Assembly (NCBI GenBank): GCA_934047225.1
Contig: OW204001.1
Span: 8,664,201-8,728,200 of the forward strand
From: Ypsolopha sequella
Taxonomy: Eukaryota > Arthropoda > Insecta > Lepidoptera > Ypsolophidae
Direction of reading: 5' to 3'
Length of the DNA stretch: 64,000 bases
Within the stretch, counting starts at the first letter, position 1, and each line of letters begins with the position of its first letter. The translations under genes and the position numbers were made by a program. The notes beneath the pieces were generated by a model. The model had not been told where the DNA came from and did not search any database. It saw only the letters and a list, made by a program, of their open reading frames with translations. Shown here piece after piece: positions 45,298-57,100 of the stretch.

Positions 45298-45908
45298 TTC
45301 TACCGGACACGACTGGCGTGGACCTAGACCAGCAGCTGTCAGGGCTGGTCGGGAGCTCCCCTTCGCATCACGGAACACTCCTTCCGCGATACAACAACAA
45401 TGCCGACTACAGTCTCTCCACAGGCCCAAGGTCTCTCAGCGACAACAGTTCCCAACCAGAATCACCCGTCCAAGATGACCTTCTCACCTCAAACTCCACC
45501 AACATTGGTGTCAACCACAACACCTCCAACTTCTCCACTCTCATGGGCAGTCAGACATCCTCATACGGGAACAGCAACTGCAATAACTCCCTATACCCCG
45601 TCCTTCCAGCCAGTCTTCTATATAGTCAGCTGTACTCAGCGGCAAACCAAAGTCACAATTTCCATCCTCTACATTCTAACTCCATACATTCGACGCAGAA
45701 CCACCACAATGAGCTGCAGACGATGATGGATCAGATATCTTCGACCACGAACAACCATAGACAACATGGGAGCCATGGTCAGGAACTGCTGTTGGGTGGG
45801 GGAAACTCCTGCGCAGCGGCCGCTGCGAGAGGGGAGGACGGAAGGGGGAATATAGGACAAAGAGGGAATCCCCAGCCTGATAGCAATACTGTGTGGAGGC
45901 CGTACTAG
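45298..45908 (+). CDS. lz: Runt-domain factor (lozenge-like), terminal exon with VWRPY
   Basis: After acceptor TTTCCATCTCCCAACAG the frame gives VLPDTTGVDLDQQLSGLVGS, a Ser/Asn-rich stretch, LYPVLPASLLYSQLYSAANQ, a His/Gln-rich stretch and a final VWRPY before TAG at 45906-45908. The exon contributes 202 residues. VWRPY at the very C-terminus is the Groucho/TLE corepressor-binding motif found in Runx proteins from flies to mammals. LYPVLPASLLYSQLY is a conserved C-terminal block just upstream. The visible four exons give about 337 residues. There are no frameshifts or stops, so the gene looks intact. Its expression role (blood cell and eye cell fate in Drosophila) is established for the fly gene and only inferred here. 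Confidence 0.93.
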
Positions 45909-46500
45909 AAAACTTTTCGCCTAAGGTTCCGGTGAAATATTTTGTGATGTCGATACCTCAATATTAAATTGTTTATAGCGACTTAGTGATTTGAAAATGA
46001 TGGCGTTTTAGTGTTCAGAACTTGGTGTTTAGAAAGTGTAGAGAAATGTGTATACGGACTTTGAAAGAATGTTTTCTATTTGGAAGAAGTTGTAACTAAA
46101 TAGGCCTAATATACGAATTGCAACGAAATACGAACTAGTAGGTGTAGATTTCCATATTCTTTTTATAATTTATTACGTAGTTGTTATCAATGTTTTTTAT
46201 AGAAGGTTAGCTGTATGTACTTACTTTTAATTTTGTAAACTCTTACGGTGTTACTACAAAACGGTGTTTAACTTTAGACAGTGTTTAAATCTGTTGCTGT
46301 CACTTTTCTACAATATGAATGAAACGGCGACAACAACAGATTTAAACACTGTCTAAAGTTAAACACCGTTTTGTAGTAAGACATTTAGATCTTATAGCTA
46401 AATAAAATACCAAACTAACAATTTTCTAATTTATTTAAATAACTTTCCGTTAGGAAAATAAGTATTAAGAAATGTAAATAAAACTGTGAATATAATTTGT
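45909..46500 (+). other. Presumed 3' UTR of the Runx gene
   Basis: AATAAA polyadenylation signals lie at 46401-46406 and 46477-46482. The 46247-46382 fold-back lies upstream of both and would be transcribed. The actual cleavage site is unknown. Confidence 0.55.
46247..46382. repeat. Fold-back MITE in the presumed Runx 3' UTR
   Basis: Second copy of the 44545 element. GGTGTTACTACAAAACGGTG and its inverted partner enclose about 58-bp arms, slightly better matched than in the intron copy. Confidence 0.8.
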
Positions 46501-48019
46501 TGTAAATGCATCTTGCAAAGTGCAATCAGAATAGATGTGCAATTATAAAAGTTGAGTAGATGTTTACTTATTATAATTATTAGTTAAGTTATAAAAAAAA
46601 ATGTTGAGCACGTCATATGATTTGTTAAAAAAAAATGGCCGTAGACTAAAAGTAATGAACTTTTATTGCAATTGGAATTGGTATTTTTATTCCCTATTTT
46701 GTATAAAGGAAGCGCTAAGCGTGTTTTTATAACTAATTTGTAACGTACAAAAAGGGTGAATTCATAAAAAAATAATATGCAGTTTGAAACCCTAGCAAAC
46801 GTTCTTCATGAATTTAAACGATGTCAAATGTCATATGTCAGATGTGAAATGTCATGTCAGATGTGTATCCGAAATTTTACACCGACGATTTTACGTTCCA
46901 ATGTGATCAGGGGTGAGCTTTTTCATCGTAATCCCTATAGCTTAATTTCAAAAAGATTTCTTTTTAGTTTTTTTAAGAGAATATAAGCCATTTTAGGACA
47001 TAGTTTTCATTATTTTGGTATTAACCATTATTTTTTCATGATCTTTAAAGAATTGACGGTTATGACGTCACTTGAGAATTTTAGACATTATACTGATTGT
47101 AATGTGTGATTGCTTATAAATAAAAGTTGTCTGTCTCTGTCTGTCTACTCATATGTCATCCATCTGTCAAATCAGTAGGCAGTAAATTTTTATAAATTTA
47201 TCGTGATAGCAAAGGACACATTTCTAAACAGCCATTTCTCAAGTGACATCAGACGAAGGCAAATTTACGTAAAAATATTCATTATTATGAGGTTTTTTAG
47301 ACCACAAATTTGAAAATACGGCTTATTAAACCTTAATTTCGAAATGATTTTCGAATTATAACTTAATCTAAGCGAATTCGAGCACAAATACACACTTTTA
47401 GAGCGTGCAGTCAGGTTTTTCTCACCTTGTTTTCCTTCACCGTTCAGCAAGTGGTACATAAGTCCACAAATGCTGGTTACATAAATTCCAAAAATCTTAT
47501 TGATACAGACTTAGAATCAGACATGTTCAAGGTAAGATTTGAAGCCGGGCCTCAGCCGAGCTTCAGGATTGGGAGGGGGCGTATTACAGACTGAGCTACC
47601 ACTGCTTTTTTTTATATTCAAAAGATCTTATCATAATTTCTGAATGAGTTATATTATTTTAGTCTGCGGCTGGACTATTTACTTACTTATTTTTTAAATA
47701 AGTCTGCAATAATCTTCTTTGTGCAATATCTCATTTAAAAATAAACCTCGAGTAAATTAATTAATTTTAAATTTGTTTAACTTGCCAAGCAACTGATTTG
47801 TATTTTCCGCTTCTTGTTATTGTGTTAACTTTTGGTAGCGGAATTAATTTACATTAAATAAATAAAAAAATATTAAATACAAACAATGTTTCATTAATTT
47901 ATAAAGCTTTTTCCAGCGGCTTTTCCTGCTTTGATTAAGTTTTTGTGTAGTCCTATGAAATCTTTTAATATTTATAGATTCTATGACAAGTATCAATGAA
48001 AAGCCGTTAAAAGCATCGA
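46501..48019. other. No gene seen downstream of the Runx gene
   Basis: Contains clustered ATGTCA words (46815-46865) and AATAAAAGTTGTCTGTCTCT (47118), like a retroelement tail. A minus-strand segment at about 47535-47610 has an A-box-like GTGGTAGCTCAGTCTG but no convincing tRNA fold. No coding support. Confidence 0.4.
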
Positions 48020-48039
48020 ATAATCTCATGGGAGCTGAT

Positions 48040-48411
48040 TAATGTTATAAAAAGTAGCCCAAAGTGTGATGGAGTAAATCAGCACTTTTCTATAGAAATT
48101 TGACACGCCTTTGCTATTCCATGGAAACTGATTTATGAGATAATAATTAGCATGTCCTATTCCAGGTCTAGAACTTCACTTGTGCAAAGTTTTATCTCAA
48201 TCGGTTTAGTAGGAATGGTGTGAAGGAGTAAAATAACACAATTCTATTGAAACTTGAAACCCCATTGCTATCCCATGAGAACTGATTTATGGGATAAAAA
48301 GTTCCTATGTCCTATTCTAGGTCTAGAACTACATTTGTGCAAAGTTTCAGTCCAATTTGGTCATTAGTTACGGCGTGAAGGAGTAACAAACATAGGTACA
48401 TCCATCCATTC
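48040..48411 (+). repeat. Interspersed repeat with internal duplication
   Basis: Two related segments each read CTATTCCATGGAAACTGATT-like, then TCCTATTCCAGGTCTAGAAC and GTGCAAAGTTTTATCTCAAT, followed by GTGTGAAGGAGTAA. The end, CATCCATCCATTCATCC, then AACTTTC.CATTT, resumes at 48795 after the inserted RTE-tail repeat. A common lepidopteran element type. Confidence 0.5.
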
Positions 48412-48794
48412 ATCCAAACTTTCTCATTTCAATCCATCCATCAGCGTATTTCGTCCACTGCTGGACATAAGCCTATCCAGGACTTTGCCACTCCCGGCGG
48501 TCATCCTCGAAAAATTGCTCATACTCACTCACACACGCTGGGCAGACGGGTTGCTGAGCGCAGTGCCGGAACCCTCGCACGAGTGACGCCGCTGCCCATC
48601 ACCAATCTGTTCCATATAAGGCCCGGCTATTAGGGATGGATATACCGCCATCCATCGGTCCCAGGCATGGTGGGCCTCCTGGTTTTTGGCCTGTGAGCTG
48701 TCCTCTTACTATCCCCCGAATTACTTCGAGGGGGTCTCCAAGTAAGATGGTGGTACCTCCACAGTCGAGCCCGGCATCAGCTCTACCACCTGCC
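48412..48794 (-). repeat. RTE-tail-like interspersed repeat (copy 3), nested
   Basis: Same family and orientation as 9695-10051 (GTCCACTGCTGGACATAAGC, GGCCCGGCTATTAGGGATGG, GCTCTACCACCTG). It interrupts the repeat that starts at 48040. Confidence 0.6.
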
Positions 48795-48835
48795 TACAAA
48801 CTTTCGCATTTATAATATTATTATTAATTATTTAA

Positions 48836-50902
48836 TTATTATATTATTAAGTGGGATGGGATGGGATGGAATATATATGCTGTATTATATAAGGTAGAAT
48901 TAAAAAAGTCTACTACCGTTCGGTGAAAATACCTGTCTGAGATTCTGCCTTATAACATTATGTTCTAACATCGCGTATCTCAGATTTGATAATTTTCTGC
49001 CTCCGAACCCAAAATTCTGAATTAAAAAGGTATTTTTTTACTTACTGCAATGTAGACGTCTTTGGTTCATTAGTTCTTGTAGGTCCCCGTGTAGCTCAAA
49101 ATATTGAACGTTTTAAATTTTATTCAGAATTCAGAAACTGAGATGCACGATGCCAGTCCTAAGACTAGGAGCGTACAGTCGGTAACATTATGTATCGAGT
49201 AACAAGATAGGACCAATTTGTAGTTATGTAGAAAAAAAAACTAGGTACATCAAAATAAATAAGGTTGTCTAGGCGCAACCTTGAGCATTTTTTTTTGCTG
49301 ATTGTACAAAATGTTCCAGATTGCGCACAGCCAACCCTGTGTACGCCCGGTAGTCTAGCTATCAGTGCGGTAGATTGAGCACGTCATTTTGCATCAAGTA
49401 TATAGTTAAGGTGGAATTTATTCAACCGCCCGAATTTCTATGAAAGGTTCAAGACTACACAAGTGAAGCTTCAGGATAAAGCAATTCACGTAGGTATGTT
49501 GAAGCTGTTTGGCTCAACTTTAAGGAGCTGTCTTGGCTGTGCTGACTGACCGGGGGAAGTGCACAATATTCACGATTGCGGAGAATCATTTGTATTTTCA
49601 AGTCGCCGTTTTCAACATTTTTATTCGCCCACAGTCTTTCGCCCACTTAGTATTTTAGTACGCTATATTCAGTATTTTTGACACCTCAAATTTGAATTTA
49701 TATTCGTTGTTTAAATACTACCCTACATTTTAATCTAGACACGTGGCAGCATATACAGGGCCGGGTTCGAAATGGAAGGGCCGGGCGCACTAGCTGTGTG
49801 TTATATTGCACTAACCACTACGAGCTACTTTTGACCTATTATAAATAATTTCCCATTGGACCTACGAAGTTGAAAGTTTTCGCCTATATTGAATGAGGTC
49901 ACCGCAATTACCTGAAATCCTAAATTTTATAAGTCAATCTTTAACATACATGATATTCACGTCCGAAAATCACTATTTTTATCACTGACTGATTCACTCA
50001 CTCACTCACTCTTATAAAACTTAAACTACTTCCAGGTGAATTAGAAACTAAACATTACAAAAAAAAAATGATAAAACAGTAGGTTGTTGAACGTGTACAA
50101 AGGAAAAATTCAGAAAATCACTTGTGCTTAGTTATTGTAGAATTTAATTTTGACTAACTTAATCAGATCTTTTGGATACATAGAGGTTAGTGCCAAGTTA
50201 AGTTGGTTATTATAACTGCACTTAGAATAATTTAAAAATTCTTTCACTTTCATAATAGCTAACTTTTCACTTATCAGCTATTGTTTGTTTCCTGGGGACG
50301 GGTAGTTTCCTAGGGACATAGCTATTAATTACGTTCGCGATGGTTACCTCCAAAACTGATTTTGAAAATTGATTTTTTCACTGTTGTAATGGTTAGACTC
50401 TTTATTTGGACAAAGGCCATAATATAGTTGGTTATCTGAGAACGGGTAGTTCCCTAGAGACATACTCGTATAGTTATTAGTTACATTAATGCTGATGAAA
50501 CTACGGGCAAAAGGTTATCAAAATATGTATAAGTATTTAAATACCACGTAAATCATTGATACCGCACCAAAACCATAAATGTGAAATAGGGGCCGAGTTC
50601 AGTACAAAGGCAGTGCAAGATCGAAAAAAGAATAGAGATCAAATTGGGTGCCGAGGTTTATGGAGGTTCCTTCAGTCATAACTGCAATTATGTGCAACGT
50701 TCTTCACTTGTTTTAAAAGAGAGTTTGTTAGGGTCCTTGCTACTGAATAAAAAAAACTTTGCAAGTTTTTATAGCCAATTAATTTCATGTATCATCTCAA
50801 TTCTTTTTTTTTCACGAAGCTGACAATCTTGCACTGCCTTAGTTCTGAACTCGGCTCCTTTTCACATTTATGTTTTTGGTGAGATTTCATTTACAATTTT
50901 TG
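48836..50902. other. No gene seen; partial fold-back copy
   Basis: Positions 49150-49345 match the 12284 fold-back family (GACTAGGAGCGTACAGTCGG, CAAGATAGGACCAATTTGTA, CGCAACCT, then GCGCACAGCCAACCCT). A CACTCACTCACTCACTC run is at about 49990. No coding support. Confidence 0.4.
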
Positions 50903-51326
50903 TTAAGGCGATATGCAAAAAAAATACGGGTGTTTCTTTTCTGTGTATTTCATGAAATACACGGAAAATTTTAATAAATTTCTGGTACATGCATTCTGAC
51001 TATATAATCTAGGGTTTTGAAATTGGAAAACATGTTTGGATCAATTTTCCTCGATAGAAATAATTGTTGAAATGAGGTCTTCAAACACACTTTTTCTCCT
51101 CGTTTGACGAAAAGGAACCATATACAGAACTCAAACATATTTTATTAGGTGTTTTTCAACAATATCTAGAGATTTGATATTTGAAATTTTGCTAGCTATT
51201 TTAGTTTTTTTAATAAAAATATAAAACCAACTTTTTTCCCTTTTGCCCTGAATCCGCCCCTCTCGCACTGCGTGATTTTTCGCTTGGAGAGACAGTGACA
51301 AAAATAAAATTCGCATAGCCTCTTAA
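50903..51326. mobile_element. TTAA-flanked MITE, 424 bp, copy B
   Basis: TTAAGGCGATATGC at the left and GCATAGCCTCTTAA at the right form a 14-bp imperfect terminal inverted repeat. Sequence is very close to 36739-37162. Confidence 0.75.
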
Positions 51327-52245
51327 AAATCGAATAAAAAAAAAATTATTAGAACCCCTATTAAATTACAAAGTTAAGAATAATTTGGTTTCGTATTAGC
51401 GACGCGACGTGGTGAAAAAATTTTTGAACGTTTAAAGCCAAGAGAAAGCGCCATACTAATTTCGTATTTATATTACGTTACTAATACGCATAAATAATAA
51501 ATCAACTAAAGAGTATGTCTATCCATAATCCATCCATAATATGTATTAACCCAGGTAATGTACAAAACGAGCCTCTGAAATAAATACGGCATGCTCATTA
51601 ATTTGCGCTAATACGATCGAATGGACAGACGGGTGCCCGTCCGCTGCTTACAGGGTGGCCACAAAACCTAATTATTTGAATATGTTTGTGCAGTACCGTA
51701 TTTGAATATTAAGGGTACGCGGGAAGAAAGATCATTGTCAGTTTTTTTTCAAAATTGAGTAAATAGTGCCATCTCCTAAAATGTCTCGATAACAATGATT
51801 GTGCGAAAACAAAAACTTGATAAAAATAACACAGTCCGCAGAATATCGCTTTTAAAAATAAACCGGACTCAAGAAGCTTAAAAACTTAACTTAAAAAAAA
51901 GGTCACAACTAGTACAAAAAGTTTAAAAAAATTGTCTTCTAACTGTGAATATGGGGGGGGCTATGGGCTGATAGTAAAGTTTGCTTTTGAGAAAAAAAAA
52001 TTGTTATTACAATAATTAACTGTGATTACAATAAGCCCACTTAGCAGAGTTCTAAAATAATAACCTAAGCAAGTTTTTTCTACTTATTTCAAATTTACCT
52101 TCTGTTGACTATGATCCCTGTTCCCGCTTACCCTTCATATGTTTGTGCAGTTCACAATATTTGGGTTATAGTTAATATTTTTGAAAATAAGCTTTATTAG
52201 AGACTTCAAGAATATTTGCACAATTTTAAATAACATTGAGACTTA
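51327..52245. other. No gene seen
   Basis: AT-rich, with one GC-richer patch at 51590-51660 (CTCATTAATTTGCGCTAATA) that could be a conserved non-coding site cluster. No coding support. Confidence 0.35.
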
Positions 52246-52755
52246 CGAAATGTATAACACAGCTAAGATTCACTATTATTTATGCGAGAAAAACTCGACA
52301 TTTCGGTCAACTTAAGAGTGACCTTCATCAGGCTTTAACATATTTAATACAAAAATGTCCCTACACAATTGAAGAATACTTAAATAACTAGAATATTAAT
52401 ATTTATAGACATAAAAGAAAGAAATTGTATTTACCTAGATTTTAAGCACAAATGCATGCCTTGTTTATGATACTTACTTACTTAAATAAAAGATGGATGT
52501 GTTTCTTAAAATCCCATAAGTATATTGGTAGAATAACAATAATTGTGTTACCAGCTTTCAGTTACTTTGCTGTGCCCGACAGGGTCCGTAATTGATACTA
52601 TAAATGTTATTTAAGACCTTTCGAACATTATGGTGTACATAAATTCGAATTGAATTGAATTGGCTTCGCGAGGTGCGAACCTCGAGTTGACGGAAACGTC
52701 GAGTGTTTCTCGCATAAATAATAGTCAGTCTTAGCTTTGTTATCTATTTCGTTAT
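52246..52755. mobile_element. Penelope-like terminal repeats in inverted arrangement
   Basis: Positions 52246-52335 repeat the 2836 block (TAACACAGCTAAG, TATGCGAGAAAAACTCGAC, then GACCTTCATCAGG). Positions 52662-52753 hold the same block reversed, but lacking the CTGATGA half. About 325 bp of unrelated sequence lies between. Penelope-like copies often carry inverted terminal fragments. No coding sequence remains. Confidence 0.55.
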
Positions 52756-53034
52756 GATGGACACTCACCCTAATTATAGTGATATAACATTGATACTTTT
52801 CGTATATTTTCAAGGGTCACAATATAGTTTTGTTAGTATTTACCAAATTTTAGCACAGGTGTCTCAACTTGTTTAGAGTTATGCCACGGAACACTCCGAA
52901 ACCGGTACCTAAGTTTTGTTTACAAGCGGAACTTAAAAAACGGTTAAAAGAAAGTGTGCTTTCCAACGCTACAAAAAAGTGCCTCAAGAAGGAAAGTAAA
53001 ACTTACAAACACTGGGGGCACGATTGGATTTGTA

Positions 53035-53190
53035 CTGAACTAGTCCAGTGTGAATGGGAGCGGAATCTTTAATATATGTTTTTTTCTTTTTTGTGATTTC
53101 GAAAAAAGGGATCATTGAATCGTGTTCCTGGTCGCTAGCCGGGTCTCCGGTATGGCTTCGGGTGGTTGATTAGATTTCACCTTGTATAAT
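53035..53190. repeat. Half copy of the 42765 MITE
   Basis: GAAAAAAGGGATCATTGAAT, TTCCTGGTCGCTAGCCGGGT and GGTGGTTGATTAGATTTCAC match the inverted form of the 42765 element's outer half. Confidence 0.5.
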
Positions 53191-53383
53191 TATAGATTTT
53201 ACCTATCATTTGAAAATAAACCTTTAATTTAGTTCATGTACATTTATTATTTGATATACATATATTTTTATAAGATTAAACTTGACTCGTAAAAAGGATA
53301 TTATGTATACCTGCTTTACAAAATCAACTATTTGAATTTGAATACTTTTGACGATTTTTAGGGTGTACCCCATATTACTATGA

Positions 53384-53583
53384 ATAGACAGCTCACATTA
53401 AACCCTATGTTACTTCAAGTTGACAGCTGACATTAAACCTTATGTTACTTTAAGTAGTAAGCTGACATTAAACCCTATGTTACTTTAAGTAGATAGCTGA
53501 CATTAAACCTTATGTTACTTTAGGTAGACGGCTGACATTGAACCCTATGTTACTTTAGGTAGACGGCTGACATTAAACCCTAT
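53384..53583. repeat. 35-bp minisatellite, left part
   Basis: About 5.7 units of CAGCTGACATTAAACCCTAT followed by GTTACTTTAAGTAGA. It is interrupted by the BEL insertion and continues at 60419. Confidence 0.85.
53579..53583. other. Target-site duplication CCTAT (left)
   Basis: CCTAT precedes the left LTR and recurs at 60419-60423 directly after the right LTR. A 5-bp duplication is usual for BEL/Pao integration. Confidence 0.85.
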
Positions 53584-54048
53584 TGAGCACGCGATATGAC
53601 GGCAGTGCTTTGTATCACCATAGGTTTTAAAAATAGCGGGAAGTGAAGAGAAATAATTACGAAGATGAAAGATCTGACCTTGGGAAGGAGCTGCATGCAC
53701 CACAAACCACGCTTCGCCTGAGCCACCAAGTCTCTGGTGTTCTCCAAGATGGTTTTCTTCTTCCTCTTCGTGCCTGGTTGCGCTCTTCTCGGCTAATCTT
53801 CTTCGTAATAGTAATAGATGAAAATGAGGCGCACAGCGGGTGCGATCTCAAAATGGCGGGCGGTAGGGTCGAGGTAGGACCTAGTCGAATGACAATCAGC
53901 GTATACCTCCGGCGTGAAAGGCTTCTGATTGACGACTGCTTGATTTGCGTCCAAAACTAAGCGGGTGGAGATGCAGCGAAAATGACAGTTGAAAATATTA
54001 ATTCACAACTACCCCGCAGTATGAGAGCCACAAGAAGTGGCGCGAACA
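53584..54048 (-). repeat. BEL 3' LTR
   Basis: Starts TGAGCACGCGATATGACGGC and ends GTGGCGCGAACA on the plus strand, 465 bp. Appears identical to 59954-60418. On the coding strand it is preceded by a short purine run (GGGGGCAAA, 54049-54057), the likely plus-strand priming tract. Confidence 0.93.
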
Positions 54049-54148
54049 TTTGCCCCCGGCGTTAAAACCATTGGTTTTAAAATAAGAATAGAAAAGTAAA
54101 AATAAGACAGAGAATAACGAAATTTTGAAGCGGGGGCAAAGAAAGGAG

Positions 54149-57100
54149 TTATTGAGATGGGAGAGGGCAAAGACGCACGACAGGTCGTTTGTAAACACCT
54201 GTCGTCGTTTTGACAGAAGCTACCCTAATGACATTATCTTTGCCAGGGTATACAGCTACAATAACACCGAGCGGCCATTGAAGCGGTGGAGTGTTATCGG
54301 TAACTACAACGACAACAGATCCAATTTTGATTGGGTTGGAAGGTGTATTCCATTTTCCTCTAGACTGGAGAAGATGGAGATAATCATTCTTCCATCGCCT
54401 TGCGAACGATTCTACCATTTGATCAAGCAACGCGTAGCGACGTAATAAATTAACTGGCTCATCAGCCACCTTACAAGCGGGTAATTCTTTTAAAGGAGTT
54501 GACATCAGAAAATGTGCAGGAGTTAACGCGCTAAGTTCAGATGGATCTTCACTCAGCAGCGTAAGCGGACGAGAATTTATGACACATTCTATTTGCGTAA
54601 CTACAGTTAATAATTCTTCGTAGGTCAACAGTTGAGTACCTACTACTCTATGCAAATGCGTCTTAAATCCTTTGACATATATCTCATAATGTCCCCCAAA
54701 ATGTGGGCTACGTGGAATATTAAATTTCCATTGTATTCTATGATCGGCAAGTTCATTCGCGAAAGACGTTTTAAATTCTTCGGAGTTTGTCAAATTGTAA
54801 ATTTCTGAGAGGGCATTTCTAGCGCCTACAAAGTTCGTAGCATTATCTGAATATACGAAAGACACTGCTCCACGTCTAGATAAAAAACGTTTGAACGCGG
54901 AAAGAAAAGTGTTCGTGCTAAGATCAGTTGCCAATTCAACGTGAACTGCACGAGTCACCAGGCATACAAATATGCAGAGGTAACATTTGACGGGACGGAC
55001 TCCACGTTTTCGATACGGAGTGATACTGATAGGACCACAATAATCCACAGCGCAGTGGACAAAAGCTTTAGCCTCATTAACGCGGCATGATGGTAAATCT
55101 GCCATGAAAGGGAAGGTTTGTCTCGGCTTCGCCTTAAAACAATAATTGCAGCTATGTATTACGCGACGAACAATATTTCGACAGGAAAGTATCCAAAATT
55201 TTTGGCGGATTATTGACATTAAAGCCACTGGTCCAGTGTGACAATTTTTGCGATGATAATGAATGATAATCAATTCGACAATATGATTTTTACGAGGTAA
55301 CAACACAGGGTGTTGTTGATCGAACGTCATGTCTGTGTTGCGAAGTCGACCACCAACGCGTAACAATCCATTTTTATCTAAAAATGGCGATAGTCGATTT
55401 AAAGCGGGAGAACAAAGTTTATTTGACTTTAATCTTTTTATTTCATCAAGAAAATAAAATGCTTGAAGAGCTTTAATCAATGCAACTTCAGCGAAATCCA
55501 TATCGGTAGCGGTAAAAATATTAGAGCGCGGTAAAATACGTAAAAATCGGTAGATGTAAATGATTGTGTGTAAAAGCACAAGCCATGACGAAATTCTTTC
55601 CGAAAGAGAAAGAAGTGGATGCGGTTCTTCATTACTAAAAGCGGGAAGAGAAATTGTTTTTGATTCCGGCAAGTTTTCTTCAATAGAAGCTGATTCTATT
55701 GTTTTGATTGGCCACTCTTTAGCGTCCAGATAAAGCCAAGCAGGTCCAGTGAACCAGAGCGGGTGACTCATCAACTGCGTGGGAGTGAGACCACGGGAAA
55801 GACAGTCGCTCGGGTTTTGAGAACCAGCTGTATGGTAAAAACATTCAGCGGGAATAGCGGATATTATTTTTGTTATACGCGTCGCGACAAAGGTTTTAAA
55901 CCTGTGCGGTGAGGAATGTATCCAGTGTAAAGTTACCATAGAATCGGTAAAACAGTAAATACGTTCAATATTGTGACGTATTTTATAAGCGTCAACTACA
56001 CGACGAGTTAATTTCGACATGAGTAACGAGGCACAAAGCTCAAGGCGGGCGACACTGACGGTCTTGAGCGGACAGACTTTTGACTTTGCGCATACCAGCC
56101 GAATGCTAGTGCAAGTGTCTGAGTCATCTTGTACTCTAATATATACGACACATCCGTATCCACGTTCACTTGCGTCTGCAAATGATATTATCGAAATTTT
56201 CGAATTTTGGAACACGTCTAAGTGGCGTTTAATACGTAAATCCCGCAAAACAGGTAGCTCCTTCAAATAGTTTTGCCAAATCTGCGCAATATCAGAGGGT
56301 AGTGTTTCATCCCAGTCTAATTTTAAAATACAGATTTTCTGCAAGAGTAATTTTGCGTACAAGATCACAGGAGCGGTAAAGCCGAGGACGTCGTACTGAC
56401 GTGCTATCACGGACAAAACATTGCGTTTAGTACATGGGCGACTATCTAGCGATACAGTAAAAGAGAACTCGTCAGAATCAGGCGACCACTGTAAGCCAAG
56501 AACTTTAAGAGTTTGAGTTTGTTCTTCAAAATTCTTACTAGAATTTAAGCGGTGAGTATCAGGCAGTGTATCAAGTAACTGTTGACAGTTACTAGACCAC
56601 TTGACGAGCTCAAAGCCACCGGCCTTAAGCAATCCTACCAGCTCATCTCTGAGCTGTAAGGAGCCCTGCACGGTGGGCGTGCTATAGCAGATGTCGTCCA
56701 TGTAACAGTTTCGTGCGGCTACAGTAGCGGCGAGCGGGTACGCTGAACTCCCATCCTCACAGAGTTTCCTGACTACTCTCATCGCAAGGAAAGGGCTACT
56801 ACGTAGTCCAAAGCAGACGCGATTGAACTGATAAGCGATAAGCGGTGAACACGTGTCAAAGTGGTATAAAAACTTTTGAAATTTGCGATCATCGGCGTTA
56901 ACCAAAACTTGTAAGAACATTTGTTTGATATCCGAGGTAAAAGCGATTTCATACAAGCGGAAGTCAAGTAAAATTAAAAACAAATCGTTTTGCAAATTAG
57001 CACCTGTGTGCAGCGTGTCATTTAATGAGACACGAGTACCATCAGCGGAGTCAGTCTTAGTACTGGCATTCATACAAATACGCACCTTTGTCGTTGATTT

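Noticed and set aside
47535..47610. Possible tRNA on the minus strand
   Set aside because: An A-box-like word is present, but the B box is weak and no cloverleaf could be drawn.
53643..53960. 105-codon plus-strand frame in the left LTR, repeated exactly at 60013-60330
   Set aside because: Its repetition simply reflects the identical LTRs. It is antisense to the element and has no recognisable domain.
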